From Kibdelosporangium persicum (GTDB lineage: Bacteria; Actinomycetota; Actinomycetes; Mycobacteriales; Pseudonocardiaceae), in the NCBI RefSeq assembly GCF_013280595.1, contig NZ_JAAATY010000019.1:62001-126000 (forward strand): DNA of 64,000 bases, given 5' to 3'. Positions 20,036 to 29,202 of the stretch are shown here, one piece after another. The first letter of the stretch is position 1. Every line of letters begins with the position of its first letter. The notes beneath the pieces are model-generated. The model was given only the letters and a program-made list of their open reading frames with translations. It was not told where the DNA came from and searched no databases. Both the position numbers and the translations under genes were made by a program.

Positions 20036-21084
20036 TACGAGATCCCTCGCAATCCGATGGTCGCGCTCGCTCGACGGACCTGGGTGTCGGTGTGGCTGGG
20101 CAACAGGTCGTTGAGGAACGTGTAGCCACGCAGCTCGCGCTCGTCCCGGCGGCCCACCAGCCGCCACCACTCCGCGATGTCACCCCAGCCCGGCGCGGAC
20201 TGCGAGCCGCCGAAATGTTGCACGGACAGTGCCGCGCAAAGGTTTGCGAAATGCACCCGGTCGGCCAGCGGCCACCCGGCGAGCGTGCCGAGCACGAATC
20301 CCGCGCCGAAGACGTCGCCCGCGCCGGTCGGGTCGAGGGCGGCCACGTTCAGGCCACGGACCTCGGCCTCTTCACCGGAGGCGGCGTCGATCGCGTAGGC
20401 GCCGTTGCCACCCCTGGTCACCACGACGACCGGGACGATCTCGGACAACGACTTCGCGGCCGCCTTGACGTCGTCGGACCTGGTGTAGCTGATCGCCTCG
20501 ACGCTGTTGGGCAGGAACACGTCGTAGCCGTCGAGTAACTGCCGCAGCATGGACGGTTCCCAGCGTTCCGTCGGGTCCCAGCCCACGTCGGCGAACAGCA
20601 GCGACCCGTTCTCCTTGGACTTCTTCACCCACTGGTCGGCGTGCATGTCGACGTGCACAAAACACGCCTTCGTCGCGGGCGGCGGGTCGAGCAGTTCGTC
20701 CGCGCTGATCGGCGACGGGTGACCGTGCGTGATCATGCTGCGGTCCCTGTCGATCGCCATCGACACGGTCAACGGCGAGTGCCAGCCGTAGAACCGCCTG
20801 GAATGACTGAGATCCACGCCTTCCTGGTTGGCCAGCACGTCCCAGCAGAAGTCGCCGTACGCGTCCTCGCCGAACGCCGCCGCCAGCCCCGTCCGCAACC
20901 GCAGACGGCTCAGCGCCACGGCGAGGTTGGCGATGCCTCCTGGACTGGATCCCAGCCCGGTCGCCCAGACCTCCGTGCCCGGCTCGGGCAGGTGGTCCAG
21001 GCCGGTGAAGATGATGTCGAGGAAGACCGTTCCGGACAGCAGTATGTCCAGCTCAGGGCCCCCAGTCGCCGGCTCGGCCGCCAC
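20035..21084 (-). CDS. PfkB-family carbohydrate kinase
   Basis: 349 residues from GTG 21084, preceded by AAAGGAGG at ideal spacing; an ATG further upstream at 21123 lacks such a site. Signature 1 near the N-terminus is SSPGGIANLAVALSRLRLRT and signature 2, with the catalytic Asp, is DPTGAGDVFGAGFVLGTL. PfkB enzymes phosphorylate sugars or nucleosides. As first gene of the importer operon it probably phosphorylates the imported sugar, supplying the 6-phospho substrate used by the divergent GH4 enzyme. Confidence 0.88.
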   Translation of the reverse strand: MAAEPATGGPELDILLSGTVFLDIIFTGLDHLPEPGTEVWATGLGSSPGGIANLAVALSRLRLRTGLAAAFGEDAYGDFCWDVLANQEGVDLSHSRRFYGWHSPLTVSMAIDRDRSMITHGHPSPISADELLDPPPATKACFVHVDMHADQWVKKSKENGSLLFADVGWDPTERWEPSMLRQLLDGYDVFLPNSVEAISYTRSDDVKAAAKSLSEIVPVVVVTRGGNGAYAIDAASGEEAEVRGLNVAALDPTGAGDVFGAGFVLGTLAGWPLADRVHFANLCAALSVQHFGGSQSAPGWGDIAEWWRLVGRRDERELRGYTFLNDLLPSHTDTQVRRASATIGLRGIS

Positions 21085-21133
21085 CGCGCGCCTCCTTTCG
21101 CCATCCCGCGAGTCTGCACCCATCTGCAAAGAA

Positions 21134-21169
21134 TTGACAAGTTGTCTGACGCAATCTGACTGTTATTGT
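21134..21169. promoter_or_regulatory. Divergent promoter/operator between the kinase operon and the DeoR gene
   Basis: The 91-bp gap contains GACAA-G-TTGTC (21136-21146, perfect 5-1-5 inverted repeat) overlapping a TTGACA box at 21134. It also has a direct repeat TCTGAC-GCAA-TCTGAC (21145-21160) and a TATTGT box at 21164. This AT-rich stretch stands out from its surroundings and is the natural target of the DeoR regulator starting at 21176. Confidence 0.55.
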
Positions 21170-21175
21170 TCAGTT

Positions 21176-21928
21176 GTGCTCCCCCAGCGCCGACATGCCG
21201 AGATCCTGCGCTGCCTCACCCAGGATGGGTCAGCGTCCGTCACCGCGCTGTGCGAACGACTGGCCACGAGCGCGGCGACGATCCGTCGTGACCTGATCTG
21301 CCTTGAGCGTGAGGGAGTTCTGACCCGGGTGCACGGCGGCGCGGTGCTCGCGCCGTCCCATGAGCGTCCGTTCGACCGTGTCGCCAGGGAGGACCGCGGT
21401 GCCAAGGACGCGGTCGCGAAGGCCGCGGCCACCCTTGTCCAGGACGGCGAGTCCGTGCTGCTGGACATCGGGACGACAACGCACAGGCTCGCGGCGCACC
21501 TGCACGGCCGCGGAGTCACTGTGCTGACAAGCAATCTGGCCGTGTACGAGGAACTCGCCGACGACAGCGCGGTCGAGCTGATCCTGCTCGGCGGGGTCGT
21601 GCGGCGCAACTACCGTTCCATGGTCGGGTTTCTGACCGAGGACGCGCTGCGCCAGGTCCGCGCCGATCGTCTTTTCCTTGGCGCGGCGGGTGTTCGTGAC
21701 GACGGCTCGGTGATGGACGACACCGTGGTCGAAGTGCCGCTCAAGCGCGCCATGGTGGCGGCCGCCGACCAGGTGGTCCTGCTGGCCGACGAGGGCAAGT
21801 TCCCTGGCGGCGGGCTCGCGCGGATCTGCGGGCCGGAGGAGATCGACGTGCTGGTGACCAACGCGGGCGCGGCCGGGCCAGGCCTCGGCGCCATGCGGGA
21901 CGTGGGGGTTGAGGTGATCGAAGCATGA
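21176..21928 (+). CDS. DeoR-family transcriptional regulator
   Basis: 250 residues from GTG 21176 (VLPQRRHAEILRCLTQDGS). N-terminal DeoR helix-turn-helix: VTALCERLATSAATIRRDLI then REGVLTRVHGGAV. The sensor domain is the usual isomerase-like fold: LLDIGTTTHRLAAHLHGRGV, TSNLAVYEELADDS, LGGVVRRNYRSMVG, and VVLLADEGKFPGGGLARIC. DeoR proteins sense phosphorylated sugars. It is divergent to the kinase/importer operon and overlaps the GH4 gene (ATGA), so it most likely controls the whole locus. Confidence 0.9.
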   Translation: MLPQRRHAEILRCLTQDGSASVTALCERLATSAATIRRDLICLEREGVLTRVHGGAVLAPSHERPFDRVAREDRGAKDAVAKAAATLVQDGESVLLDIGTTTHRLAAHLHGRGVTVLTSNLAVYEELADDSAVELILLGGVVRRNYRSMVGFLTEDALRQVRADRLFLGAAGVRDDGSVMDDTVVEVPLKRAMVAAADQVVLLADEGKFPGGGLARICGPEEIDVLVTNAGAAGPGLGAMRDVGVEVIEA

Positions 21929-23265
21929 AGCTGGTGATCCTTGGCGGTGGCGGGTTCCGCGTTCCGCTCGTGCACCAGAGCCTGCTGGCCGACCCGGATC
22001 GGCTGGTCGACGAGATCGTCCTGCAGGACGTGCTGGCGCACCGGCTCACCGCGATCGGTGCCGTGCTCGACCAGCAGTCCCAGGGCTCCGCGTGGCGGCC
22101 GAAGATCCGGATGACGACGTCGCTGGAAGACGCCCTGTCCGGCGCGGACATGGTGTTCTCCGCGATCCGGGTGGGCGGTCTCGGCGGGCGCAGCCTGGAC
22201 GAGCGCGTGCCGTTGCGGCACAACCTGATCGGCCAGGAAACCGTCGGGCCGGGCGGGATCTGCTACGCGCTGCGGACTGTTCCGGTGGCGATGGACATCG
22301 CCAGGCAGGTGGAACGGCACGCGCCGGACGCGTGGGTCATCAACTTCACCAATCCGGCCGGGATCGTCACGGAGGCGATGTCGTCGGTGCTGGGCGACCG
22401 GGTGATCGGGATCTGCGACTCGCCGGTCGGCCTGTGCCGCCGCGTCGCCGGTGCGCTCGGTGTGTCCGAATCGGACGCGACGTTCGACTACGTCGGCCTG
22501 AACCACCTCGGCTGGCTGCGCGGGGTCAGGGTGAACGGCCGGGACCGGCTGCCGGACCTGTTCGGCGACGAGACCGCGCTGACCTCGTTCGAGGAAGGCA
22601 AACTCTTTGGCGCGCACTGGTTGCGGACGTTGCGAGCGGTGCCGAACGAGTACCTGCACTACTACTACTTCGCACGGGAGACGCTGGAGCAGATGCATGC
22701 CCAGCAGACGACCCGGGGCGAGTTCCTGAAGGAACAACAGAAGTCGTTCTACGAGCGGATCGAGGAGAACCCGCAGGCGGCGTTGCGGACCTGGCTGGCA
22801 ACCCGTTCCGAGCGGGAGAACACCTACCTCGCGGAAGGCCGGGCGGTCGCGGGGATGACCGAGCGCGCCGCGTGTGACACGGACGGCGGGGGCTACGAGC
22901 AAGTGGCGTTGCGGCTGATGAACTCGATCACGCGCAACCGGCCGGACCAGCTGATCCTCAACGTGCGCAACCGCGGAGTCGTTGCCGGGCTGGACAATTC
23001 CGTCGTCGAGGTGCCGTGTTTCGTGGACGGCAACGGCCCGCGGCCGATCGCGACCGGCCCAGTCGACCCGCACAGCCTCGGCCTGATGCTCCAGGTGAAA
23101 GGCTGTGAACAGGCCGCGATCCGGGCAGCGCGCACGGGGAGCCGGGCGGACGCGTTGTTCGCGATGGCCACGCACCCGCTGGTCGACTCGGTGGCTGCCG
23201 CCACGGCGACGCTCGACGGCTACGCGGCGGCGTTTCCCGAGCTCAGCGCGTTCCGTGCACCTTGA
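21925..23265 (+). CDS. Glycoside hydrolase family 4 (6-phospho-beta-glucosidase type)
   Basis: 446 residues. GH4 enzymes use NAD and a divalent metal and hydrolyse sugars by oxidation/elimination. Visible are the Rossmann loop ILGGGGFRVPLV (5-16), INFTNPAGIVTEAM (139-152), the metal-ligand Cys164 in ICDSPVGLC and His194 in GLNHLGW. The CDSP form rather than CNxP is common in 6-phospho-beta-glucosidases. Coupled to DeoR by ATGA. Together with the kinase and importer it suggests intracellular cleavage of a phosphorylated disaccharide; exact substrate unknown. Confidence 0.88.
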   Translation: MKLVILGGGGFRVPLVHQSLLADPDRLVDEIVLQDVLAHRLTAIGAVLDQQSQGSAWRPKIRMTTSLEDALSGADMVFSAIRVGGLGGRSLDERVPLRHNLIGQETVGPGGICYALRTVPVAMDIARQVERHAPDAWVINFTNPAGIVTEAMSSVLGDRVIGICDSPVGLCRRVAGALGVSESDATFDYVGLNHLGWLRGVRVNGRDRLPDLFGDETALTSFEEGKLFGAHWLRTLRAVPNEYLHYYYFARETLEQMHAQQTTRGEFLKEQQKSFYERIEENPQAALRTWLATRSERENTYLAEGRAVAGMTERAACDTDGGGYEQVALRLMNSITRNRPDQLILNVRNRGVVAGLDNSVVEVPCFVDGNGPRPIATGPVDPHSLGLMLQVKGCEQAAIRAARTGSRADALFAMATHPLVDSVAAATATLDGYAAAFPELSAFRAP

Positions 23266-23316
23266 GCAGCCCTAACGTGCATTGGCTCGCGGACGGGGCC
23301 GTGGGAGCCTGCTGAC

Positions 23317-23751
23317 GTGCCGAGCGACTTCGTCATCAAAACCGGGGACATGATCCAGATCACCATCCCGCCCCCGGTGATCGTGCCGGCCATCCAGGCC
23401 CCCGTCCCGCTCCGGGGTTCGAGCACGAACGTGCAGGTCAACGGCCAGTTCGTCTGCCTGCAGGGCGATGAGCTGCCGATGTCGCTGCGCGGTCCTCTGC
23501 CTTACACGGCACCGCCTTTCGTGACGCCCGGCACGGGCATGCTGACGCTGACCCTGATGCCGTCCAACCTGACGATCCAGTCCCAGAACGGCCCGAAGAT
23601 CCTGGTCAAGGGTCAGACGTTCCAGGCGACGTTCAGCGTGCAGTCACCCGCGATGCAGCCGACTCCCGGCGGACCCGTGCCGGACGCGCTCATGGTCAAA
23701 GTCGGAACCGCACAGTTCATCACGACCAACACGACCGTGTACGGCGGCTGA
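23317..23751 (+). CDS. PAAR-like or DUF4280-like small protein, orphan
   Basis: 144 residues from GTG 23317, with GGGAG upstream. Beta-rich, no signal peptide: DFVIKTGDMIQITIPPPVI, VPLRGSSTNVQVNGQFVCLQ, LPYTAPPFVTPGTGML, ILVKGQTFQATFSVQSPAMQ, GTAQFITTNTTVYGG. The short beta motifs with Pro/Gly turns resemble PAAR-like spike-tip proteins of contractile injection systems, but no other injection-system gene lies nearby. The family assignment is tentative. Confidence 0.5.
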   Translation: MPSDFVIKTGDMIQITIPPPVIVPAIQAPVPLRGSSTNVQVNGQFVCLQGDELPMSLRGPLPYTAPPFVTPGTGMLTLTLMPSNLTIQSQNGPKILVKGQTFQATFSVQSPAMQPTPGGPVPDALMVKVGTAQFITTNTTVYGG

Positions 23752-23768
23752 CCAGAGTCGCCCTCCTC

Positions 23769-24373
23769 GTGAAATACTCAGAAGAGGCTCGATATACGAG
23801 GAGGATGCGAATCGCGGCACCATGGCCGGACCATCTGCTGACCCTCGACGAATGGGATGCTCTGCCGGAGGACAATTCCCGGCACTATGAGCTCGTCGAA
23901 GGAGTTCTGATCGTAACGCCAAAACCGTTGCCTGCCCACCAACGGGCTGCGCAACGGCTGGCTTATTGGCTCGATGAACAACTCCCAGACGATCTGACTG
24001 CCGTCATCGACATCGAAGTGACCATCGCCGCGAATTTCCCTCCGATAGTGCGCGCCCCCGATGTGATCATCACGCGGTCGAACTCATTGAGGAAGGCACA
24101 GCGCGAATCCCCGCCTCCGACGTCCTGTGCGCGGTCGAGATCATCTCGCCCGGTTCAAGTCGGACAGACCGGCTGGTCAAGCCGGTCGAGTACGCCGAGG
24201 CAGGCATTCAGGCATACTGGCTGGTCGATCTGGACAATCCCGTCTCACTGTTGCCGCATTCGCTCAGCGACGGTCACTACTATGCCGCCGACGAGGTAAC
24301 TGGCACTTTCAGCATCGATTTCCCTGCGCCGATCACGATTCGTCTCGACGATCTGACTCCGCGACGAATCTGA
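23769..24373 (+). pseudogene. Uma2-family (DUF820) nuclease-like gene with a frameshift
   Basis: The first part reads PWPDHLLTLDEWDALPEDNS then RHYELVEGVLIVTPKPLPAHQRA, and ends at VRAPDVIITR, exactly as Uma2 proteins do. The family continuation (ELIEEGTARIPASDVLCAVE, IISPGSSRTDRLVKPVEYAE, YWLVDLDNPVSLLP, ending LDDLTPRRI) is in another frame, entered around 24074-24090. One missing base would explain this. In the unshifted frame the protein ends at 24299 without its conserved C-terminal half. Starts at GTG 23769 or ATG 23805 are both possible. Locally lower GC than its neighbours. Confidence 0.8.
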
Positions 24374-24374
24374 A

Positions 24375-25283
24375 TCACAAAGTCGCGACGTACTCCATCA
24401 GGACGTCGCTGAAAGCGCGGGCGGCATTGGTCGGTGGCACGTCCGTCCGATGCGCCAACGCAACCGTGCGGCTCAATCCTGGCGGGGCGATGGGAAGGCC
24501 GCGTAGCCCTGGCCGATTGGCCAGCACCATGCTCGGCACGATGGCGACGCCCAGTCCAGCCTCGACGAAACGCAGTACAGCGTCCATTTCGCCGCCCTCA
24601 ACGGCAAGACGAGGCTCATAACCCACGGCACGGCACGCCTGCAGAGTCGTTTCGCGCAAGTCGTAGCCCTGACGGAACATGACCATCGCACGGTCCCGCA
24701 GCTCGATCAGCCGGATCGTCGGCCGGTTCACCAGGGGCGGCTGCGACGCCGCCGACGCCACCATCAGGTCCTCACGCAGCACCACGCGCGTGGTCAACGC
24801 GGGATCAGGCCCTTCCGGCGGCACGATGACCAACGCCAGGTCGAGGTCACCGCGCAGCAAGGACCGGGAAAGGTCACGTGATCCGCCTTCCTCCACCAGC
24901 AGCCGGATGCCGGGATACGCCGCGTGGAACCGGCTGAGCACATCCGCGAAAACGCTTGCGCACAGGCTCGGAGTCGCACCGACCCGCAGGCGGCCACGAC
25001 GAAGGCCGACGAGCTCGGCGACCTCGTGCCGGGCGGTGTCCACGTCGGCGAGAATGCGGCGGGCGATCGGCAGCAGCGCCTCGCCTGCCGGGGTCAACGT
25101 GACGTTGCCGCGCACCCGGCTGAACAGCGGCGTGCCGAGCTCCGCTTCGAGGCTCTGCACCTGCTTGGACAGTGAGGGCTGCGCCACACCTGCCTGCTCA
25201 GCCGCCCTGGTGAAGTGCTTGGTGTCCGCCACCGCCAGGAAGTACCTGAGCTGCTGCAAGGTGAGCCGGTCGACTCTTTCCAT
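24375..25283 (-). CDS. LysR-family regulator divergent to the succinate dehydrogenase operon
   Basis: 302 residues. DNA-binding part: [20 protein letters not shown] then [20 protein letters not shown]; effector domain from [20 protein letters not shown]. It ends two bases after the frameshifted Uma2 gene on the other strand. It starts 71 bp from sdhC, and the gap holds a LysR-type site, so it probably regulates sdhCAB as well as itself. The co-effector is unknown; a carboxylic acid of central metabolism would fit. Confidence 0.9.
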   Translation of the reverse strand: MERVDRLTLQQLRYFLAVADTKHFTRAAEQAGVAQPSLSKQVQSLEAELGTPLFSRVRGNVTLTPAGEALLPIARRILADVDTARHEVAELVGLRRGRLRVGATPSLCASVFADVLSRFHAAYPGIRLLVEEGGSRDLSRSLLRGDLDLALVIVPPEGPDPALTTRVVLREDLMVASAASQPPLVNRPTIRLIELRDRAMVMFRQGYDLRETTLQACRAVGYEPRLAVEGGEMDAVLRFVEAGLGVAIVPSMVLANRPGLRGLPIAPPGLSRTVALAHRTDVPPTNAARAFSDVLMEYVATL

Positions 25284-25293
25284 AGTTCGAGAC

Positions 25294-25318
25294 TATCAAA
25301 TCGAGCGTTTCGATATAT
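25294..25318 (+). promoter_or_regulatory. LysR-type binding site and promoter of sdhC
   Basis: ATCGA-GCGTT-TCGAT (25300-25314) is a perfect inverted repeat of the T-N11-A type, inside a longer imperfect repeat from TATC (25294) to GATA (25315). TATATT follows directly (25314-25319) and could be the sdhC -10, about 35 bp before the GTG at 25355. Confidence 0.55.
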
Positions 25319-25354
25319 TGGACGACTCGTCGTTCGAGGTGCTTACTGAACGGC

Positions 25355-26056
25355 GTGACAGTGCTCGATGCGGCCCGGCGCAGCACACCGGGGCGGATCT
25401 GGTCGTCCACCATCGGCAAGAAGGCCGTGATGGGCGTGACCGGACTGGCCATGCTGCTCTACGTGACCGTGCACATGGTCTCGAACCTGAAGATCTTCCT
25501 TGGCCGCGACAGCATCGACGGGTACGCGGTCTGGCTACGGCAACTACTCGACGGGCTGCTGGGGTACGAAGGCGTCGTCTGGGTGGTACGAGTCGGGCTC
25601 GTCGTCTGCGTGGTGCTGCACATGACGGCCGCCATCCAGCTGGCTCGGCGGGCGCGCAAGGCCCGCCCGGCCGGCTACCAACACCGCGCGAAGGTGCAAG
25701 GCAGCTACGCGGCACGCACAATGCGTTGGGGCGGCGTGATTCTGGCGCTGTTCATCGTCTACCACATCCTCGACCTGACGGCGGGCGTGCTGAACCCGAA
25801 CGGGGTGCACCTGGCCGTGTACGACAACGTGGTCGCCGATTTCCAGCGCTGGTACGTGGTTCTGTTCTACGCCGCGGCGGTGATCGCACTGGGGTTCCAC
25901 ATCCGGCACGGGCTGTGGAGCGCGTTGCAGAGCCTGGGGGCGTCCAGCGCGGCACGGCAGAAGGCCATCCAGGCCTTCTCGTTCGGCGTGGCCTTCGTGA
26001 TCACCGCGGGATTCCTGTCCGTGCCGTTCGCCGTACTGACCGGATTGGTGGGATAG
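25355..26056 (+). CDS. sdhC: Succinate dehydrogenase/fumarate reductase cytochrome b subunit
   Basis: 233 residues from GTG 25355 with five membrane helices, the single-subunit anchor type used with SdhA and SdhB in many actinobacteria. Candidate haem-ligand histidines sit in [46 protein letters not shown] and [16 protein letters not shown]. It binds di-haem b and the quinone in the membrane. The gene is followed after two bases by sdhA. Confidence 0.93.
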   Translation: MTVLDAARRSTPGRIWSSTIGKKAVMGVTGLAMLLYVTVHMVSNLKIFLGRDSIDGYAVWLRQLLDGLLGYEGVVWVVRVGLVVCVVLHMTAAIQLARRARKARPAGYQHRAKVQGSYAARTMRWGGVILALFIVYHILDLTAGVLNPNGVHLAVYDNVVADFQRWYVVLFYAAAVIALGFHIRHGLWSALQSLGASSAARQKAIQAFSFGVAFVITAGFLSVPFAVLTGLVG

Positions 26057-26058
26057 CG

Positions 26059-27975
26059 ATGTACACCGAAGGCGCACCGATCTGCGACCCCAAGACGCCC
26101 GACGGCCCGCTCGAGAAGCGGTGGGAGCAAAGGCGGTTCTCCGCGCGGCTGGTGAACCCGGCGAACAAGCGCAAGCTGACCGTGATCGTCGTCGGCACGG
26201 GCCTGGCGGGCGGTTCGGCCGCCGCGACCTTGGCCGAGCTGGGCTACAACGTCCTGTCGTTCTGCTACCAGGACAGCCCTCGCCGCGCGCACAGCATCGC
26301 CGCGCAGGGCGGGATCAACGCGGCCAAGAACTACCGCAACGACGGCGACAGCGTCTTCCGGTTGTTCTACGACACGATCAAGGGCGGCGACTTCCGCGCC
26401 CGCGAGTCCAATGTGTACCGGCTCGCCGAGGTCAGCGTCGAGATCATCGACCAGTGCGTCGCCCAGGGCGTCCCGTTCGCCCGGGAGTACGGCGGACTGC
26501 TGGACACCAGGTCCTTCGGCGGGGCACAGGTCGCCCGCACGTTCTACGCCCGCGGACAGACCGGGCAGCAACTCCTGCTCGGCGCCTACCAGGCGCTGTC
26601 GCGCCAGATCAACGCCGGGCGCGTGAAGACGCACCCGCGCACCGAGATGCTGGACCTGATCGTGGACAACGGCCGGGCACGCGGAATCGTGGCCCGTGAC
26701 CTGGTGACGGGCCAGATCGACACGTACACCGCGGACGCGGTCGTGCTGGCGACCGGCGGCTACGGCAACACCTTCTACCTGTCCACCAACGCCAAGGGCA
26801 GCAACGCGACCGCGATCTGGCGGGCGCACAAGCGGGGCGCGTTGTTCGCCAACCCGTGCTACACCCAGATCCACCCGACGTGCATCCCGGTCAGCGGCTC
26901 GCACCAGTCCAAGCTGACGTTGATGAGCGAGTCGCTGCGCAACGACGGCCGGGTCTGGGTTCCCAAGGCGCCAAGGGATTCCCGGCCGCCGCACATGATC
27001 CCCGAGGACGAGCGGGACTACTACCTGGAGCGGATGTACCCGAGCTTCGGCAACCTCGTTCCCCGCGACATCGCCTCCCGTGCCGCCAAGAACATCTGTG
27101 ACACCGGGCACGGCGTCGGTCCCGGCGGTCTGGGCGTGTACCTGGACTTCGCCGACGCGATCGACCGTCTCGGCAAGGACGCGGTCGCGGCCAAGTACGG
27201 CAACCTTTTCGAGATGTACCAGCAGATCACCGGCGAGGACCCCTACCAGGTGCCGATGCGGATCTATCCGGCCGTGCACTACACCATGGGCGGCCTGTGG
27301 GTGGACTACGACCTGCAGAGCACGATCCCGGGCCTGTTCGTGATCGGCGAAGCCAACTTCTCCGACCACGGAGCCAACCGGCTCGGTGCGTCCGCGCTGA
27401 TGCAAGGCCTGGCGGACGGGTACTTCGTGCTGCCCAACACCATCGGCGACTACCTGGCCGACGGCCCGTTCCCGCCGGTGTCCCCGGAGGCGATCGCCGA
27501 GGTCGAGCAGGACGTCGTGGACCAGATCGTGCGAATCCTCCAGGTCGACGGCGACCGCTCGCCCGACGACATCCACCGCGAACTGGGCCAGCTGATGTGG
27601 GACCACTGCGGTATGGAGCGGTCCGAGGAAGGCCTGCGCAAGGCACTCGAGGCGATTCCCGCGCTGCGCGAGGAGTTCTGGCGGCGGGTACGCGTGCTCG
27701 GCACCGGCGACGGGCTGAACCAGTCGCTGGAGAAAGCCGGCCGGGTCGCGGACTTCCTCGAACTCGCCGAGCTGATGTGCATCGACGCCCTGCACCGCAC
27801 GGAATCCTGCGGCGGCCACTTCCGGGCCGAGAGCCAGACCGAGGACGGCGAGGCCCGGCGCGACGACCAGAACTTCAGCTATGTCGCCGCATGGGAGTAC
27901 GGGCCACAGCCCGTCCTGCACCGCGAGGAACTGCGGTTCGACACCGTCACCCCGAGCCAACGGAGCTACAAGTGA
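26059..27975 (+). CDS. sdhA: Succinate dehydrogenase flavoprotein subunit
   Basis: 638 residues from ATG 26059. FAD-binding [10 protein letters not shown] (46-55); [15 protein letters not shown] with His78 as the covalent FAD attachment site; substrate and catalytic region [35 protein letters not shown] and the Gly-rich [20 protein letters not shown]. It oxidises succinate to fumarate at the cytoplasmic face of the membrane. It belongs to the long bacillus/actinobacterial type. Its stop overlaps the sdhB start (GTGA). Confidence 0.96.
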   Translation: MYTEGAPICDPKTPDGPLEKRWEQRRFSARLVNPANKRKLTVIVVGTGLAGGSAAATLAELGYNVLSFCYQDSPRRAHSIAAQGGINAAKNYRNDGDSVFRLFYDTIKGGDFRARESNVYRLAEVSVEIIDQCVAQGVPFAREYGGLLDTRSFGGAQVARTFYARGQTGQQLLLGAYQALSRQINAGRVKTHPRTEMLDLIVDNGRARGIVARDLVTGQIDTYTADAVVLATGGYGNTFYLSTNAKGSNATAIWRAHKRGALFANPCYTQIHPTCIPVSGSHQSKLTLMSESLRNDGRVWVPKAPRDSRPPHMIPEDERDYYLERMYPSFGNLVPRDIASRAAKNICDTGHGVGPGGLGVYLDFADAIDRLGKDAVAAKYGNLFEMYQQITGEDPYQVPMRIYPAVHYTMGGLWVDYDLQSTIPGLFVIGEANFSDHGANRLGASALMQGLADGYFVLPNTIGDYLADGPFPPVSPEAIAEVEQDVVDQIVRILQVDGDRSPDDIHRELGQLMWDHCGMERSEEGLRKALEAIPALREEFWRRVRVLGTGDGLNQSLEKAGRVADFLELAELMCIDALHRTESCGGHFRAESQTEDGEARRDDQNFSYVAAWEYGPQPVLHREELRFDTVTPSQRSYK

Positions 27976-28727
27976 GGTTCACCCTGCGCGTCTGGCGCCA
28001 GGACAACCAGTTCGACAAGGGCAGGCTGGTGATGTACGTCGTCGACGACATCAGCCCGGACATGTCCTTCCTGGAGATGCTCGACGTGCTCAACGAGCGG
28101 CTGATCAGCGAGGGCGAGGAGCCGGTCGCGTTCGACCACGACTGCCGCGAGGGCATCTGCGGCATGTGCGGCCTGATGATCAACGGCAACGCGCACGGCC
28201 CGGACAAGCTGACCACCACGTGCCAGTTGCACATGCGCAGTTTCGACCCGAACGAGCCGATCACCATCGAACCGTGGCGCGCCAGGCCGTTCCCGGTGAT
28301 CAAGGACCTCGTGGTGGACCGTTCGGCGTTCGACCGGATCATCGAGTCAGGCGGCTACATCAGCGCCCCGACCGGCAGCGCACCGGACGCCCACGCCGTC
28401 CCCGTGCCCAAGGACGACGCGGACAACGCCTTCGAGGCCGCGGCCTGCATCGGGTGCGGCGCGTGCGTTGCCGCGTGCCCCAACGGTTCGGGCATGCTGT
28501 TCACCGCCGCGAAGACCACGCACCTCGGCCTGCTGCCGCAGGGCCAGCCGGAGCGCTACAGCCGTGCGCTGGACATGGTCGGCACGCATGACGACCTCGG
28601 TTTCGGCGGATGCACCAACTCCGGCGAGTGCACCGCGGTGTGCCCCAAGGGAATCCCCCTGGAGGCCATCGGGCGGCTGAACCGGGACGTGCTGAAAGCG
28701 GCCACCCGGTCACCGGCGAAGCGTTGA
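27972..28727 (+). CDS. sdhB: Succinate dehydrogenase iron-sulfur subunit
   Basis: 251 residues from GTG 27972. All three cluster motifs are present: [10 protein letters not shown] with a distant Cys for [2Fe-2S], [12 protein letters not shown] for [4Fe-4S], and [16 protein letters not shown] for the [3Fe-4S] cluster. It carries electrons from SdhA to the quinone site in SdhC. The operon ends here; a short hairpin CGGCC-N6-GGCCG follows at 28728-28743, too weak to call a terminator with confidence. Confidence 0.95.
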   Translation: MRFTLRVWRQDNQFDKGRLVMYVVDDISPDMSFLEMLDVLNERLISEGEEPVAFDHDCREGICGMCGLMINGNAHGPDKLTTTCQLHMRSFDPNEPITIEPWRARPFPVIKDLVVDRSAFDRIIESGGYISAPTGSAPDAHAVPVPKDDADNAFEAAACIGCGACVAACPNGSGMLFTAAKTTHLGLLPQGQPERYSRALDMVGTHDDLGFGGCTNSGECTAVCPKGIPLEAIGRLNRDVLKAATRSPAKR

Positions 28728-28806
28728 CCGGCCACGAAAGGCCGAACCCGGATGTGTGAGTAGTCGCACGGGGTCCGCGTGGCCCGTGATGAGGCATCCT
28801 GAACCC

Positions 28807-29202
28807 ATGCGTCCCCACGACGTCGAAGTCGGGCAGACCTATCGGGTCCGCATCACCCAGCGGGACAACCCGGCCCAGTTCATCACGGGTGATCCCGGCA
28901 AGACCGAGGCCGACCTGCTGATGCTCAGCTGGACCCTGGAGTCCGCACACGAGTTCGACCTGACCGTGACCGCGACCGGCCAGGTGCTCGGCGGCGAACC
29001 CGCGGTGACCGGTGTCCGCGTGGCGGAGACCTCCCACGTCAGCACGCCTTTGCCGCCGGAGGCCGCCGAACGTCTGGGCCTGCCGACGGATGTCCGGTAC
29101 GTCGTGGAGGGTGTGCTGAAGGACGCCGTGACCGGGCGGATCGTCAGCAGGCCGACCGGCGAGACGATGACCGTCCCGGTCGCCTGGCTCAGACCGCTCT
29201 AA
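28807..29202 (+). CDS. Conserved hypothetical protein
   Basis: 131 residues from ATG 28807 (MRPHDVEVGQTYRVRI); an in-frame start at 28756 adds 17 poorly protein-like residues. Cytosolic, beta-rich, with TGDPGKTEADLLMLSWTLES, FDLTVTATGQVLGGEPAVTG and TGETMTVPVAWLRPL. The opening resembles small actinobacterial proteins of unknown function that bind or sense something through a beta barrel; I cannot name a family. It converges on the GH26 gene, with overlapping stop codons. Confidence 0.6.
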   Translation: MRPHDVEVGQTYRVRITQRDNPAQFITGDPGKTEADLLMLSWTLESAHEFDLTVTATGQVLGGEPAVTGVRVAETSHVSTPLPPEAAERLGLPTDVRYVVEGVLKDAVTGRIVSRPTGETMTVPVAWLRPL

